64,000 nucleotides of DNA. Source: Streptomyces sp. 71268 (GTDB taxonomy: Bacteria; Actinomycetota; Actinomycetes; Streptomycetales; Streptomycetaceae). Every line of letters begins with the position of its first letter. Position 1 is the stretch's first letter. Under the pieces are notes generated by a model that was not told where the DNA came from, searched no databases, and was given only the letters and a program-made list of their open reading frames with translations. This document shows positions 17,701 through 25,004 of the stretch, piece by piece. Where the stretch lies: the NCBI RefSeq assembly GCF_029392895.1, contig NZ_CP114200.1, positions 6,392,501 to 6,456,500 on the forward strand, given 5' to 3'. The position numbers and the translations under genes were made by a program.

Positions 17701-17726
17701 GGCCCGCCGGAAACCACCGGCGGGCC
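17701..17726. terminator. Repeated terminator hairpin, copy C
   Basis: The same 10-bp stem as copies A and B with a 6-base loop. It lies between convergent genes (YrhB copy 2 and nadE) and can serve both strands. Confidence 0.75.
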
Positions 17727-17796
17727 GTTCCACGCGTCACCCCCAGCCGAGCCACGCCAGCCCCCCGACCCGACTCCACCCGCGTCAGCGCCCCGT

Positions 17797-19551
17797 TCAG
17801 CCCGACTCGCGCCACCGGTTGGTGATGGGCAGGCGGCGGTCCTTGCCGAAGCCCTTGGCGGAGATCTTGGTGCCCGGCGGGTACTGGCGGCGCTTGTACT
17901 CCGCCGCGTCCACCATGCGCAGCACCCGGGTCACCGTCTCCGGGTCGAAGCCCGCGGCGACGATCTCCGCGCTGCCCTGGTCGCGGTCGACGTAGCGCTC
18001 CAGGATCTGGTCGAGCACGTCGTAGTCGGGCAGCGAGTCGGCGTCGACCTGGCCCGGGCGCAGTTCGGCGCTCGGGGGCTTGGTGATCGAGTTCTCCGGG
18101 ATCGGCGGTGTCTGGCCGCGTTCCTCGGCCGCCTGGTTGCGCCACCGCGCCAGGCGGAAGACGCCCGTCTTGTAGAGGTCCTTGATCGGGCCGTACGCGC
18201 CGACGGAGTCGCCGTAGAGCGTGGAGTAGCCGCAGGCCAGCTCCGACTTGTTGCCGGGGGCCAGCACGATGTGGCCCTCCTGGTTGGAGAGCGCCATCAG
18301 CAGCGTGCCGCGCAGCCGCGCCTGGAGGTTCTCCTCGGCGAGGCCGGTCAGGTCGAGCGAGCCCATGTACGCGTCGAACATCGGGACGATGGGCACCGTA
18401 CGGAAGTTGAGGCCGGTGCGTCGGGCCAGCTCGGCGGCGTCCTCCTTGGAGTGGCCGGAGCTGTACTTCGACGGCATGGACACGCCGTACACGTTGCGCG
18501 CGCCCAGCGCGTCGCACGCGATGGCCGCCACCAGCGCCGAGTCGATGCCGCCGGAGAGGCCGATGAGCACGCTGCGGAAGCCGTTCTTGGCGACGTACGC
18601 GCGCAGGCCCACCACCAGGGCGGTGTAGATCTCCTCCGCGTCGCCGAGCCGCTCGGCCTCGCCGCCGGCCAACTCCCGCTCGTACGCCGGCACCGGGTCC
18701 TGGCTCAGGGTGACGTGGTCGACGCGCAGCCCGTCGTCGACCACGCCCGAGGGGGGCTCGGGCGCGGCGGCCGGCAGGTCCAGGTCGACCAGGACGCAGC
18801 CCTCGGCGAACTGCGGGGCCCGCGCGATCACCTCGCCCTCGCGGTCGACCACGATCGAGTCGCCGTCGAAGACCAGGTCGTCCTGGCCGCCGATCATGGC
18901 CAGGTAGGCGGTGGTGCAGCCGGCCTCGCGGGCGCGCCTGCGTACCAGCTCAAGGCGGGTGTCGTCCTTCTCGCGCTCGTATGGGGAGGCGTTGATCGAC
19001 ACCAGCAGGCCGGCGCCGGCGGAGCGGGTGGCGGGCACCCGGCCGCCCTCCTGCCACAGGTCCTCGCAGATGGCGAGGGCGACGTCGACGCCGTGCACGC
19101 GGATGACCGGCAGCGTCTCGCCGGGCACGAAGTAGCGGAACTCGTCGAAGACGCCGTAGTTCGGCAGGTGGTGCTTGGCGAAGGTGAGTGCCACCTGCCC
19201 GCGGTGCAGCACGGCCGCGGCGTTGCGCGGCGCGCCCGCCGGCTGGCCGTAGCGCGGCTGCTCCTTGTCGCTGCGGTCCAGGTAGCCGACGATCACCGGC
19301 AGCTCGCCGAAGCCCTCGGCCCCCAGCCGGGCGGCGAGCGCGGTCAGCGCGGCGCGGGACGCCTCGACGAAGGAGGCGCGCAGCGCCAGGTCCTCGACGG
19401 GGTAGCCGGTCAGCGCCATCTCGGGGAAGGCCACCAGGTGGGCGCCCTGTTCGGCGGCGTGCCGGGTCCATTGGACGACGGCCTCCGCGTTGGCCGCGAG
19501 GTCACCGACGGTGGAGTCGATCTGGTTCAGAGCGAGGCGAAGTTGAGGCAC
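17797..19551 (-). CDS. nadE: Glutamine-dependent NAD+ synthetase
   Basis: NadE amidates nicotinic acid adenine dinucleotide to NAD+ using ATP and ammonia from glutamine. The 584-residue protein has an N-terminal nitrilase-type glutaminase domain (about 1-270: 'PQLRLALNQIDSTVGDLAAN', 'VAFPEMALTGYP', 'LAICEDLWQEGG') and a C-terminal synthetase with the PP-loop 'IGLSGGIDSALVAAIACDAL'. 'ICEDLW' contains the catalytic Cys of the Glu-Lys-Cys triad. Start GTG 19551 gives the family-typical N-terminus; the frame is open further upstream but not conserved. In S. coelicolor, nadE is near glnA2 and glnE. Confidence 0.96.
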   Translation of the reverse strand: MPQLRLALNQIDSTVGDLAANAEAVVQWTRHAAEQGAHLVAFPEMALTGYPVEDLALRASFVEASRAALTALAARLGAEGFGELPVIVGYLDRSDKEQPRYGQPAGAPRNAAAVLHRGQVALTFAKHHLPNYGVFDEFRYFVPGETLPVIRVHGVDVALAICEDLWQEGGRVPATRSAGAGLLVSINASPYEREKDDTRLELVRRRAREAGCTTAYLAMIGGQDDLVFDGDSIVVDREGEVIARAPQFAEGCVLVDLDLPAAAPEPPSGVVDDGLRVDHVTLSQDPVPAYERELAGGEAERLGDAEEIYTALVVGLRAYVAKNGFRSVLIGLSGGIDSALVAAIACDALGARNVYGVSMPSKYSSGHSKEDAAELARRTGLNFRTVPIVPMFDAYMGSLDLTGLAEENLQARLRGTLLMALSNQEGHIVLAPGNKSELACGYSTLYGDSVGAYGPIKDLYKTGVFRLARWRNQAAEERGQTPPIPENSITKPPSAELRPGQVDADSLPDYDVLDQILERYVDRDQGSAEIVAAGFDPETVTRVLRMVDAAEYKRRQYPPGTKISAKGFGKDRRLPITNRWRESG

Positions 19552-19616
19552 GCCGGCCAGTGTAATCGTCTGTTTGACGCGATGGGGTGGTGAGGGCGGC
19601 CACACCGCGCCGGGCG

Positions 19617-20435
19617 TCACTCGGTGGGCTCCGCCGGCTGCGCGGGCTCCCTGGTCTCCGCGGGCTCCGCCGGCTCCGTGGGCTCCGAGGCGCCGCGCGG
19701 CGCGCCCGGGGCGGCGTCTGACGGGCGCTCCGCGGCGGCGCGGCCGAAGTCGGTGGTCAGCCAGTGCTCGATGGACGCGTCGGGGAACGGGCGTGGCGGG
19801 AAGGCGCCCGCCACCGGGGTGATGTCGGCGATCCGGTCGAGCCGGAAGGTGCGCCAGTCGTCCCGGTCCACGTCGAAGGCCACGAGGTACCACGCGCCGG
19901 CGCGCAGGAAGTGGCGGTACGGCTCGACCAGTCGGGTCGTACGCCGGTCGTGCTGGTCGGTGTAGCGGAAGCGGAGCCGGCCGCCCTCGGCGACCGCGTC
20001 CGCGATCACGCCCACGGTCGCCGCCGCGACCACTGCCCCGGGCTGCTGGAGCACCTCGGTGGCCAGGTCGGTCGCGGCGGCGCGGCGGCGCAGCGGGCGG
20101 GGCAGCACCTGGTCGAGCTTGACCAGCGCGCTGGAGGCGACCGCATCCTCCGGGAGCCAGGCGCGGATCAGGTGCAGCCCGGCCACCAGGGCGGTGATCT
20201 CGTCGGCGGTGAACAGCAGCGGCGGCATCCTGACCCCGGGGCGCAGCCGGTAGGTGCTGCCGGGGCCCGGGCGGGCCTCGACCGCGTAGCCGAGCCGGCG
20301 CAGCCGCTGGGCGTCGCGGCGCACCGTGCGCGTGCTCGTGCCGAGCCGTCCGGCCAGGTCGGCGGCGGTCCACTCGCCGCCGGACTGCAACAGCGTGAGC
20401 AGCGCCAGGGTTCTGGTCGTGGGGTCGTGGTCCAT
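19617..20435 (-). CDS. YafY-type transcriptional regulator (HTH_11 + WYL domain)
   Basis: The 272-residue protein has an N-terminal winged helix (about 8-60: 'LLTLLQSGGEWTAADLAGRL', 'TSTRTVRRDAQRLRRLGY') and a WYL ligand-binding domain ('RLVEPYRHFLRAGAWYLVAF', 'WRTFRLDRIADI'). The last ~25 residues are a repetitive Glu-Pro-Ala/Thr tail. WYL regulators respond to small molecules or single-stranded nucleic acid. It is divergent from an NmrA-type oxidoreductase with an 84-base gap, the usual arrangement for a regulator and its target. Confidence 0.93.
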   Translation of the reverse strand: MDHDPTTRTLALLTLLQSGGEWTAADLAGRLGTSTRTVRRDAQRLRRLGYAVEARPGPGSTYRLRPGVRMPPLLFTADEITALVAGLHLIRAWLPEDAVASSALVKLDQVLPRPLRRRAAATDLATEVLQQPGAVVAAATVGVIADAVAEGGRLRFRYTDQHDRRTTRLVEPYRHFLRAGAWYLVAFDVDRDDWRTFRLDRIADITPVAGAFPPRPFPDASIEHWLTTDFGRAAAERPSDAAPGAPRGASEPTEPAEPAETREPAQPAEPTE

Positions 20436-20519
20436 CTCCGCAACCTCTCAGAAGAGGAGGACGAGTTCCGGCCGGCTCTCCTTCTAGCCTGCGGGCAGAG
20501 CCACCGAAGGAGAGAGACC

Positions 20520-21440
20520 ATGCGGAGCGAGACAACCGTGCCGGACCAGGCCACCCCACGGATCGCCGTGACCACCCCCACCGGCAACGTCGGCCGGCAC
20601 GTCGTCGCCGCGCTGCTGCGCGCCGGGGTCCGACCGCGCGTGCTGTCCCGCGACCCCGACCGGCTCGCCCCCGACCTGCGGGAGGCGGTGGACGCCGTAC
20701 GGGTCGACCAATACGACGCCGACGCGGTGGCGGCCGCCACCGTGGGCGTGGACGCGCTGTTCTGGGTGGTCCCGACCCCCGGCGGCCCGGACCCGCTCGC
20801 CGCGTACGCGCGCGCCACCGCCAGCGTGGTCCGTGCCGTGACCGACAACCGGATCGGGCGTGTCGTCTTCCAGAGCAGCGTCGGCGCCGAGAAGCGGCGG
20901 GGCGCCGGCGAGATCGACGGCCTGGCCCACGCCGAACTGGCCCTCGACGCCACCGGCGTCGACGTCACCCATCTGCGCTGCGGCTACTTCTTCAGCAACC
21001 TCGAACTCCAACTCGACGCCCTGCGGGCGGGCGCCCTCCAGGTGGTCCTGCCGCTCGACGCGCCCATGCCCTGGGTGGCGCCGCGCGACATCGCCGAGGT
21101 AGCCGTCGCGCGGCTGCTGTCGCCGGGCTGGTCCGGGCGGTGCGTGCGGGCGGTGCACGGGCCGGCCGACCTGACCTGGCGCCAGGTGGCCGACATCCTC
21201 GGCGCGGCCACCGGCCGGCCGATCGGCGTCGAGCGGATCACCGACGACGCCATGCGCGCCCAGCTCCGGCGGGTCGGGATGGCCGACGCGGCGGTCGAGG
21301 CCGTGCTCGGCATGTCGACCGGTCTGCGCGAGGACTTCGTCCCCGAACAGCCCCGCACCGTCCACACCACGACCCCCACCACCCTCGCCGCCTGGGCCTA
21401 CGACCACCTGCGACCCCGGCTCGCCGACGACGCGCCGTGA
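20520..21440 (+). CDS. NmrA-like NAD(P)-binding protein
   Basis: This 306-residue atypical short-chain dehydrogenase-like protein has the dinucleotide-binding motif 'TPTGNVGRHV' (19-28) and NmrA-type features ('VFQSSVGAEKRRG', 'TGVDVTHLRCGYFFSNLE', 'PWVAPRDIAEVAVARLL'). Family members act as NAD(P)H-quinone oxidoreductases (QorB-like) or redox-sensing regulators. GAAGGAGAG upstream supports ATG 20520. Transcription probably depends on the divergent WYL regulator. Confidence 0.92.
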   Translation: MRSETTVPDQATPRIAVTTPTGNVGRHVVAALLRAGVRPRVLSRDPDRLAPDLREAVDAVRVDQYDADAVAAATVGVDALFWVVPTPGGPDPLAAYARATASVVRAVTDNRIGRVVFQSSVGAEKRRGAGEIDGLAHAELALDATGVDVTHLRCGYFFSNLELQLDALRAGALQVVLPLDAPMPWVAPRDIAEVAVARLLSPGWSGRCVRAVHGPADLTWRQVADILGAATGRPIGVERITDDAMRAQLRRVGMADAAVEAVLGMSTGLREDFVPEQPRTVHTTTPTTLAAWAYDHLRPRLADDAP

Positions 21441-21448
21441 CGCGGCCG

Positions 21449-21499
21449 GGGCCGGCCCGGCTCGTCCTGGCCTGACTTGACCTTTGTCCGGGCCGGCCC
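21449..21499. terminator. Bidirectional terminator between convergent genes
   Basis: A 12-bp inverted repeat (GGGCCGGCCCGG/CCGGGCCGGCCC) with a ~27-base loop lies between the NmrA-like gene and the multicopper oxidase gene. Confidence 0.5.
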
Positions 21500-21560
21500 G
21501 GCTGGCCCGGCCCCGTCGCGGGGCTGCGACGGACGCGCCGTAGCCCCGCTCGCCGAGGCG

Positions 21561-23228
21561 TTACTTCCGGTAGCCGAGGACCGTCATCATGCCCGACTCC
21601 GCGTGGTAGACGTTGTGGCAGTGGAGCATCCACAGGCCCGGGTTGTCCGCGTCGAAGTCCACGTCGAGGCGGCGTCCCGGCAGCACGATGGCGGTGTCCT
21701 TGCGCGCCCCGCCGCCCGCCGCCGCCCCGGCGCGCGCGCCGGAGGACGAGGCCAGCGCGAAGGTGTGTCCGTGCAGGTGCATCGGGTGCCACATGGTCGT
21801 GTCGTTGACGAACGACAGCCGCACGCGTTCGCCCGCCCGCACCGGATAGCGCTGCTTCGGGCTGTAGCGCCTGCCGTTGATCGCCCAGTCGTACCGCGCC
21901 ATCGAGCCGGTCAGCCGCAGCCGCACCGTACGGTCCGGCGCGCCGGCGGCCAGCCGTACGGGCTCGGCCGCGCGCAGCTTCTCCGCCGTCAGCAGCCTGC
22001 CGGACAACTCGCGCGGGCGGACGTCGGCGGCCGGCGCGGCGCCACCGCCGGTACGCAGCACGGCGAGCGCGGCCTGCCGCTTCCCCTCGGCGACGGCGGT
22101 CAGCGGGAACACCCCGTCGCCCACCGTGACCAGCACGTCGTAGCGCTCGCCCATGCCCAGCAGCAGCGCGTCCGTGCGCGCGTGCTCGACGGGGAAGCCG
22201 TCGGTGTGCGTGACGGTCATGGTGTGCCCGCCGAGCGCCACCCGGAAGGCCGTGTCCCCACCCGCGTTGACGAGCCGGATGCGCACCCGGTCCCCGGGGC
22301 GGGCCCTGAACGTGTGCGGGTCCTTGGCCGTACGCCCGTTGACCAGGTAGTACGGGTACGCCACATCGCCCGCGTCGCCGCCAAGCAGCTTGCTGGTCGC
22401 GCCCATCATCATCCGGGGCGGCCCGGAGCGCGCCGGCCCCGTCGGCGTACCGCTGGGGCTCGCGCCCCCGTGGTCCATCCCTCCGTGGCCCATCTCCCCG
22501 TGATCCATCCCGCCGTGGCCGCCGGCGCCCGTGTCCCCGTGGCCCATGCCCGAGCTGAGTTCGGCGAGCACGGCGTCCGGGGTGCTGCCCTGGACGCCGT
22601 CCACCCAGTCGTCGAGCACCACGACCCACTCCCTGTCGTACGCGAGCGGCTCCTTGGGGTCCTCGACGATGAGCGGCGCGTACAGGCCACGGTCCTGCTG
22701 TACGCCGCTGTGCGGGTGGAACCAGTACGTGCCGGGGTGCGGCACCGCGAACCGGTAGGTGTGCGAGGCGCCGGCTCGCACCGGGCGCTGGGTGAGGCCG
22801 GGCACGCCGTCCATGTCGTTGCGCAGCGCGAGGCCGTGCCAGTGCAGCGAGGTGGCCTGTGGCAGGTGGTTGGCGAGGGTGAGGGCGAGCGTGTCACCAG
22901 CGGTGATCCGCAGCTCGCGCCCCGGCAACTCGCCGTCGTACGCCCACGAGTTGACGCTCACCCCGCCGCCCAGGTCGAGCCGGGCGCGGGCGGCGGTCAG
23001 GCTCACCTCACGTACCGGACCCGGGCGGCGCCGGCGCTCGGCGGCGGCGACCGCGGGGTCGTCGGGGGCGACGTAGTCGCCGGGGGCGGCGTCCTTGCCG
23101 TGGCCGCCGTGCGAACCGGAGCCCGAGGGGGAACCCGGGTCGGAGTCGGAGGAACAGGCGGCGAGCAGGCCGCCGCCGGCCAGCGCGGTGGTGGCGGCCA
23201 ACAGGGCACGCCGGGAGGTTGTGCGCAT
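21561..23228 (-). CDS. Tat-exported multicopper oxidase lipoprotein with Met/His-rich insert
   Basis: This 555-residue three-cupredoxin oxidase has the copper ligand motifs HWHG (129-132), HPH (171-173), HPMHLHG (481-487) and HCH (536-538), covering the trinuclear and type-1 centres. The N-terminus has twin arginines (RR 6-7), a hydrophobic core and a lipobox ending at Cys25 (LAAC), so export by Tat and lipid anchoring are expected. Residues ~228-254 are a Met/His/Gly-rich loop ('GHGGMDHGEMGHGGMDHGG'), like the copper-binding inserts of CueO/CopA. The ATG at 23228 has GAGGTG nine bases upstream; the frame is longer but not conserved. The next gene downstream in location, upstream in transcription, is a DUF6153-like protein. 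Confidence 0.95.
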   Translation of the reverse strand: MRTTSRRALLAATTALAGGGLLAACSSDSDPGSPSGSGSHGGHGKDAAPGDYVAPDDPAVAAAERRRRPGPVREVSLTAARARLDLGGGVSVNSWAYDGELPGRELRITAGDTLALTLANHLPQATSLHWHGLALRNDMDGVPGLTQRPVRAGASHTYRFAVPHPGTYWFHPHSGVQQDRGLYAPLIVEDPKEPLAYDREWVVVLDDWVDGVQGSTPDAVLAELSSGMGHGDTGAGGHGGMDHGEMGHGGMDHGGASPSGTPTGPARSGPPRMMMGATSKLLGGDAGDVAYPYYLVNGRTAKDPHTFRARPGDRVRIRLVNAGGDTAFRVALGGHTMTVTHTDGFPVEHARTDALLLGMGERYDVLVTVGDGVFPLTAVAEGKRQAALAVLRTGGGAAPAADVRPRELSGRLLTAEKLRAAEPVRLAAGAPDRTVRLRLTGSMARYDWAINGRRYSPKQRYPVRAGERVRLSFVNDTTMWHPMHLHGHTFALASSSGARAGAAAGGGARKDTAIVLPGRRLDVDFDADNPGLWMLHCHNVYHAESGMMTVLGYRK

Positions 23229-23382
23229 GACGAAAAGCACCTCGATCGGTGTCGACGCGTAAGGGTGGGCTCGGCCGCCGCTCGCGGGCACCGCGCGGCA
23301 CCCGGCCGACGTCCGGACACACGCGTGCCGGGTCGGTCGAGCGGGATCTCAGCGAGGTGGTGGGGGAGCGGCGCGGGCCGTC

Positions 23383-23934
23383 CTACAGGCGCAGCACCGT
23401 GGTGCGGGTCGGGGGAGCGGGGCGGGGTGGCGGAGCGGGCCACGGCGCGGGGGCGTACGCGGTGCCGAGCCGGGCCGAGCCGGCCGTGGCCCGGCGTCGC
23501 GCGGCCGCGCTCAGCAGCAGCACGACGGACCACGCCGCGAGCACCGCGAGGCACACCGACAACGGGTCCATCCCGCCGCGCCCGGGCGCGCCGAGCTGAA
23601 CCGGATCGCCGAGGCCGACCGCGGCGCCTGACGCGCGGATGTCGTCCGAGGTGAGGGTGGGGTGGTCGGCGGTGTGGGCGGCCGGAGCGTGCGCGGGCGG
23701 CGGCGGGTCGGCTGGCGGGGCGTCAGCCGTCAGCGGACGGCCGGCCGTCGCCTCGCTCGGCCGCGCGTGCCCGGCCGTACCGCCGTGCCCCGCCGTACCG
23801 CCGTGCTCCGTGGGATGGCCGAGCGTGTGCATGGTGACGATGCCGAACAGCAGGGCCGTGAACAGCAGCAGCCGGGCACCCCAGGTGGTGCCGCCTCGCT
23901 GCTGGTTCGGCGCCGTGCGCCCCCGTACGGTCAT
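23383..23934 (-). CDS. DUF6153-like membrane protein
   Basis: The 183-residue protein has an N-terminal membrane helix ('LLLFTALLFGIVTMHTLGH'), a His/Gly/Pro-rich region ('EHGGTAGHGGTAGH'), a second hydrophobic stretch ('SVCLAVLAAWSVVLLLSAA') and a basic/Pro-rich end. This matches actinobacterial DUF6153 proteins, which are often near copper genes (recollection). It lies 154 bases upstream of the multicopper oxidase on the same strand, so a shared metal-related role is likely. The 3' part of the GntR reading frame overlaps its start region in another frame. Confidence 0.75.
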   Translation of the reverse strand: MTVRGRTAPNQQRGGTTWGARLLLFTALLFGIVTMHTLGHPTEHGGTAGHGGTAGHARPSEATAGRPLTADAPPADPPPPAHAPAAHTADHPTLTSDDIRASGAAVGLGDPVQLGAPGRGGMDPLSVCLAVLAAWSVVLLLSAAARRRATAGSARLGTAYAPAPWPAPPPRPAPPTRTTVLRL

Positions 23935-24820
23935 CGCGGGCCAGCCTACCCCCGTGGGGTATGCCCGGCGGAGGGCAGGTAGCGGGCCGCCCGCCCCGTC
24001 CGACCGCCGCGCGGCCACCCCGCGCCCCCGCGTACGCCGCGCCCCCGCGTACGCGTACTCCTCGCCCCCACGCACGCCGCGCACCCGCCGACGCGACTAC
24101 TCCGCCCCGCGCACGCCCCCCCTGCTCGTCCCCGTCTCCGTCCCCGTCCTCGCCCTTGACCGGTGAGGACCACAGCGAGCGGACGTGGCCCAGGTGGCGG
24201 CGCATGCACTCCTGGGCGCCCGGCGCGTCGCCCGCGATCATCAGGTCGAGGAGTTCCAGGTGCTCCTCGGCCGAGGCGATCAGCTCCCCGTTGCGGTCGA
24301 GCCGGGCGAGACCGAACAGCCGGGCCCGCTTGCGCAGGTCGCCGACGACCTCCACCAGGCGGGCGTTGCCGGCCAGGCCCACGAGTTGGAGGTGGAACCT
24401 GCGGTCCGCCTCCAGGTAGCCGATCAGGTCGTGCCGGCCGGCGGCGGCCACGATCTCCTGGGCCACCGGGCGCATCGACTCCAGGTCCTCGACGGAGACC
24501 GTGCGGGTCACCCGCCCGATGGTGGGCACCTCGATCAGCTCGCGGATCTCGCTGTACTCGTCGAGGTCGCGGTCGGACAGTTCGGTGATCCGAAAGCCCT
24601 TGTTGCGGACCGGTTCCACCATGCCCTCGCGGGCCAGGGCGAGCATGGCCTCGCGGACCGGCGTCGCCGAGACGCCCAGTTCGGCGGCGAGCGCCGGGGC
24701 GGAGTACACGGTTCCGGCCTGGAGCTCACCGGCGATCATGGCGGCGCGCAGGGCGTTCGCCACCTGGTCGCGCAGCCGCTCCTGGACCAGGATCAGGTTG
24801 CGTTGCCGCAGGTCAGCCAC
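23723..24820 (-). CDS. GntR-family regulator, FCD subfamily (apparent C-terminal read-through extension)
   Basis: The winged helix (about 14-77: 'VANALRAAMIAGELQAGTVY', 'LGVSATPVREAMLALAREG') is followed by an FCD all-helical ligand domain (85-217) with metal-binding-type His ('RRFHLQL', 'AEEHLELL', 'MRRHLGH'). A normal member would end soon after 'HVRSLW' (217). Here the frame continues for ~130 Gly/Arg/Ala-rich residues and runs 212 bases into the next gene. A run of seven G (coding strand) near 24120 precedes this; with one G fewer the frame would stop at 24097-24099. So either an indel or a real extension is present. Start is GTG 24820. Confidence 0.85.
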   Translation of the reverse strand: MADLRQRNLILVQERLRDQVANALRAAMIAGELQAGTVYSAPALAAELGVSATPVREAMLALAREGMVEPVRNKGFRITELSDRDLDEYSEIRELIEVPTIGRVTRTVSVEDLESMRPVAQEIVAAAGRHDLIGYLEADRRFHLQLVGLAGNARLVEVVGDLRKRARLFGLARLDRNGELIASAEEHLELLDLMIAGDAPGAQECMRRHLGHVRSLWSSPVKGEDGDGDGDEQGGRARGGVVASAGARRAWGRGVRVRGGAAYAGARGGRAAVGRGGRPATCPPPGIPHGGRLARDDRTGAHGAEPAARRHHLGCPAAAVHGPAVRHRHHAHARPSHGARRYGGARRYGRARAAERGDGRPSADG

Positions 24821-24850
24821 GTGGGCCTCCGTCCTAGGTTCGGCCCGGAG

Positions 24851-24864
24851 AGTATAACTTCACA
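24851..24864. promoter_or_regulatory. Candidate GntR operator upstream of gntR
   Basis: AGTATAACTTCACA lies 31 bases before the gntR start and matches the motif upstream of the collagenase gene (27089-27102) at 11 of 14 positions. It overlaps a TATACT-like -10 element on the minus strand. The assignment to this GntR is inference. Confidence 0.45.
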
Positions 24865-24911
24865 TTTCATCAAGCCTTCGGCCCAACCGGTAGCACCCAT
24901 GGCGTAAGGGG

Positions 24912-24954
24912 CCGCCGCCCCCGGCCCGGGTGGGGTCCGGGCCGGGGGCGGCGG
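24912..24954 (-). terminator. Terminator of the collagenase gene
   Basis: A perfect 18-bp inverted repeat (24912-24929 with 24937-24954) with a 7-base loop lies 50 bases beyond the stop of the M9 gene. Confidence 0.8.
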
Positions 24955-25004
24955 GGCGTGGCCGCGCGGCCGGCCGTGGGTGGCCGGGCCGCGCGGAGCG
25001 TGCG

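Noticed and set aside
15471..17726. Integrative element with integrase and attachment sites
   Set aside because: The region is accessory in character, but I found no integrase, tRNA or direct-repeat attachment site.
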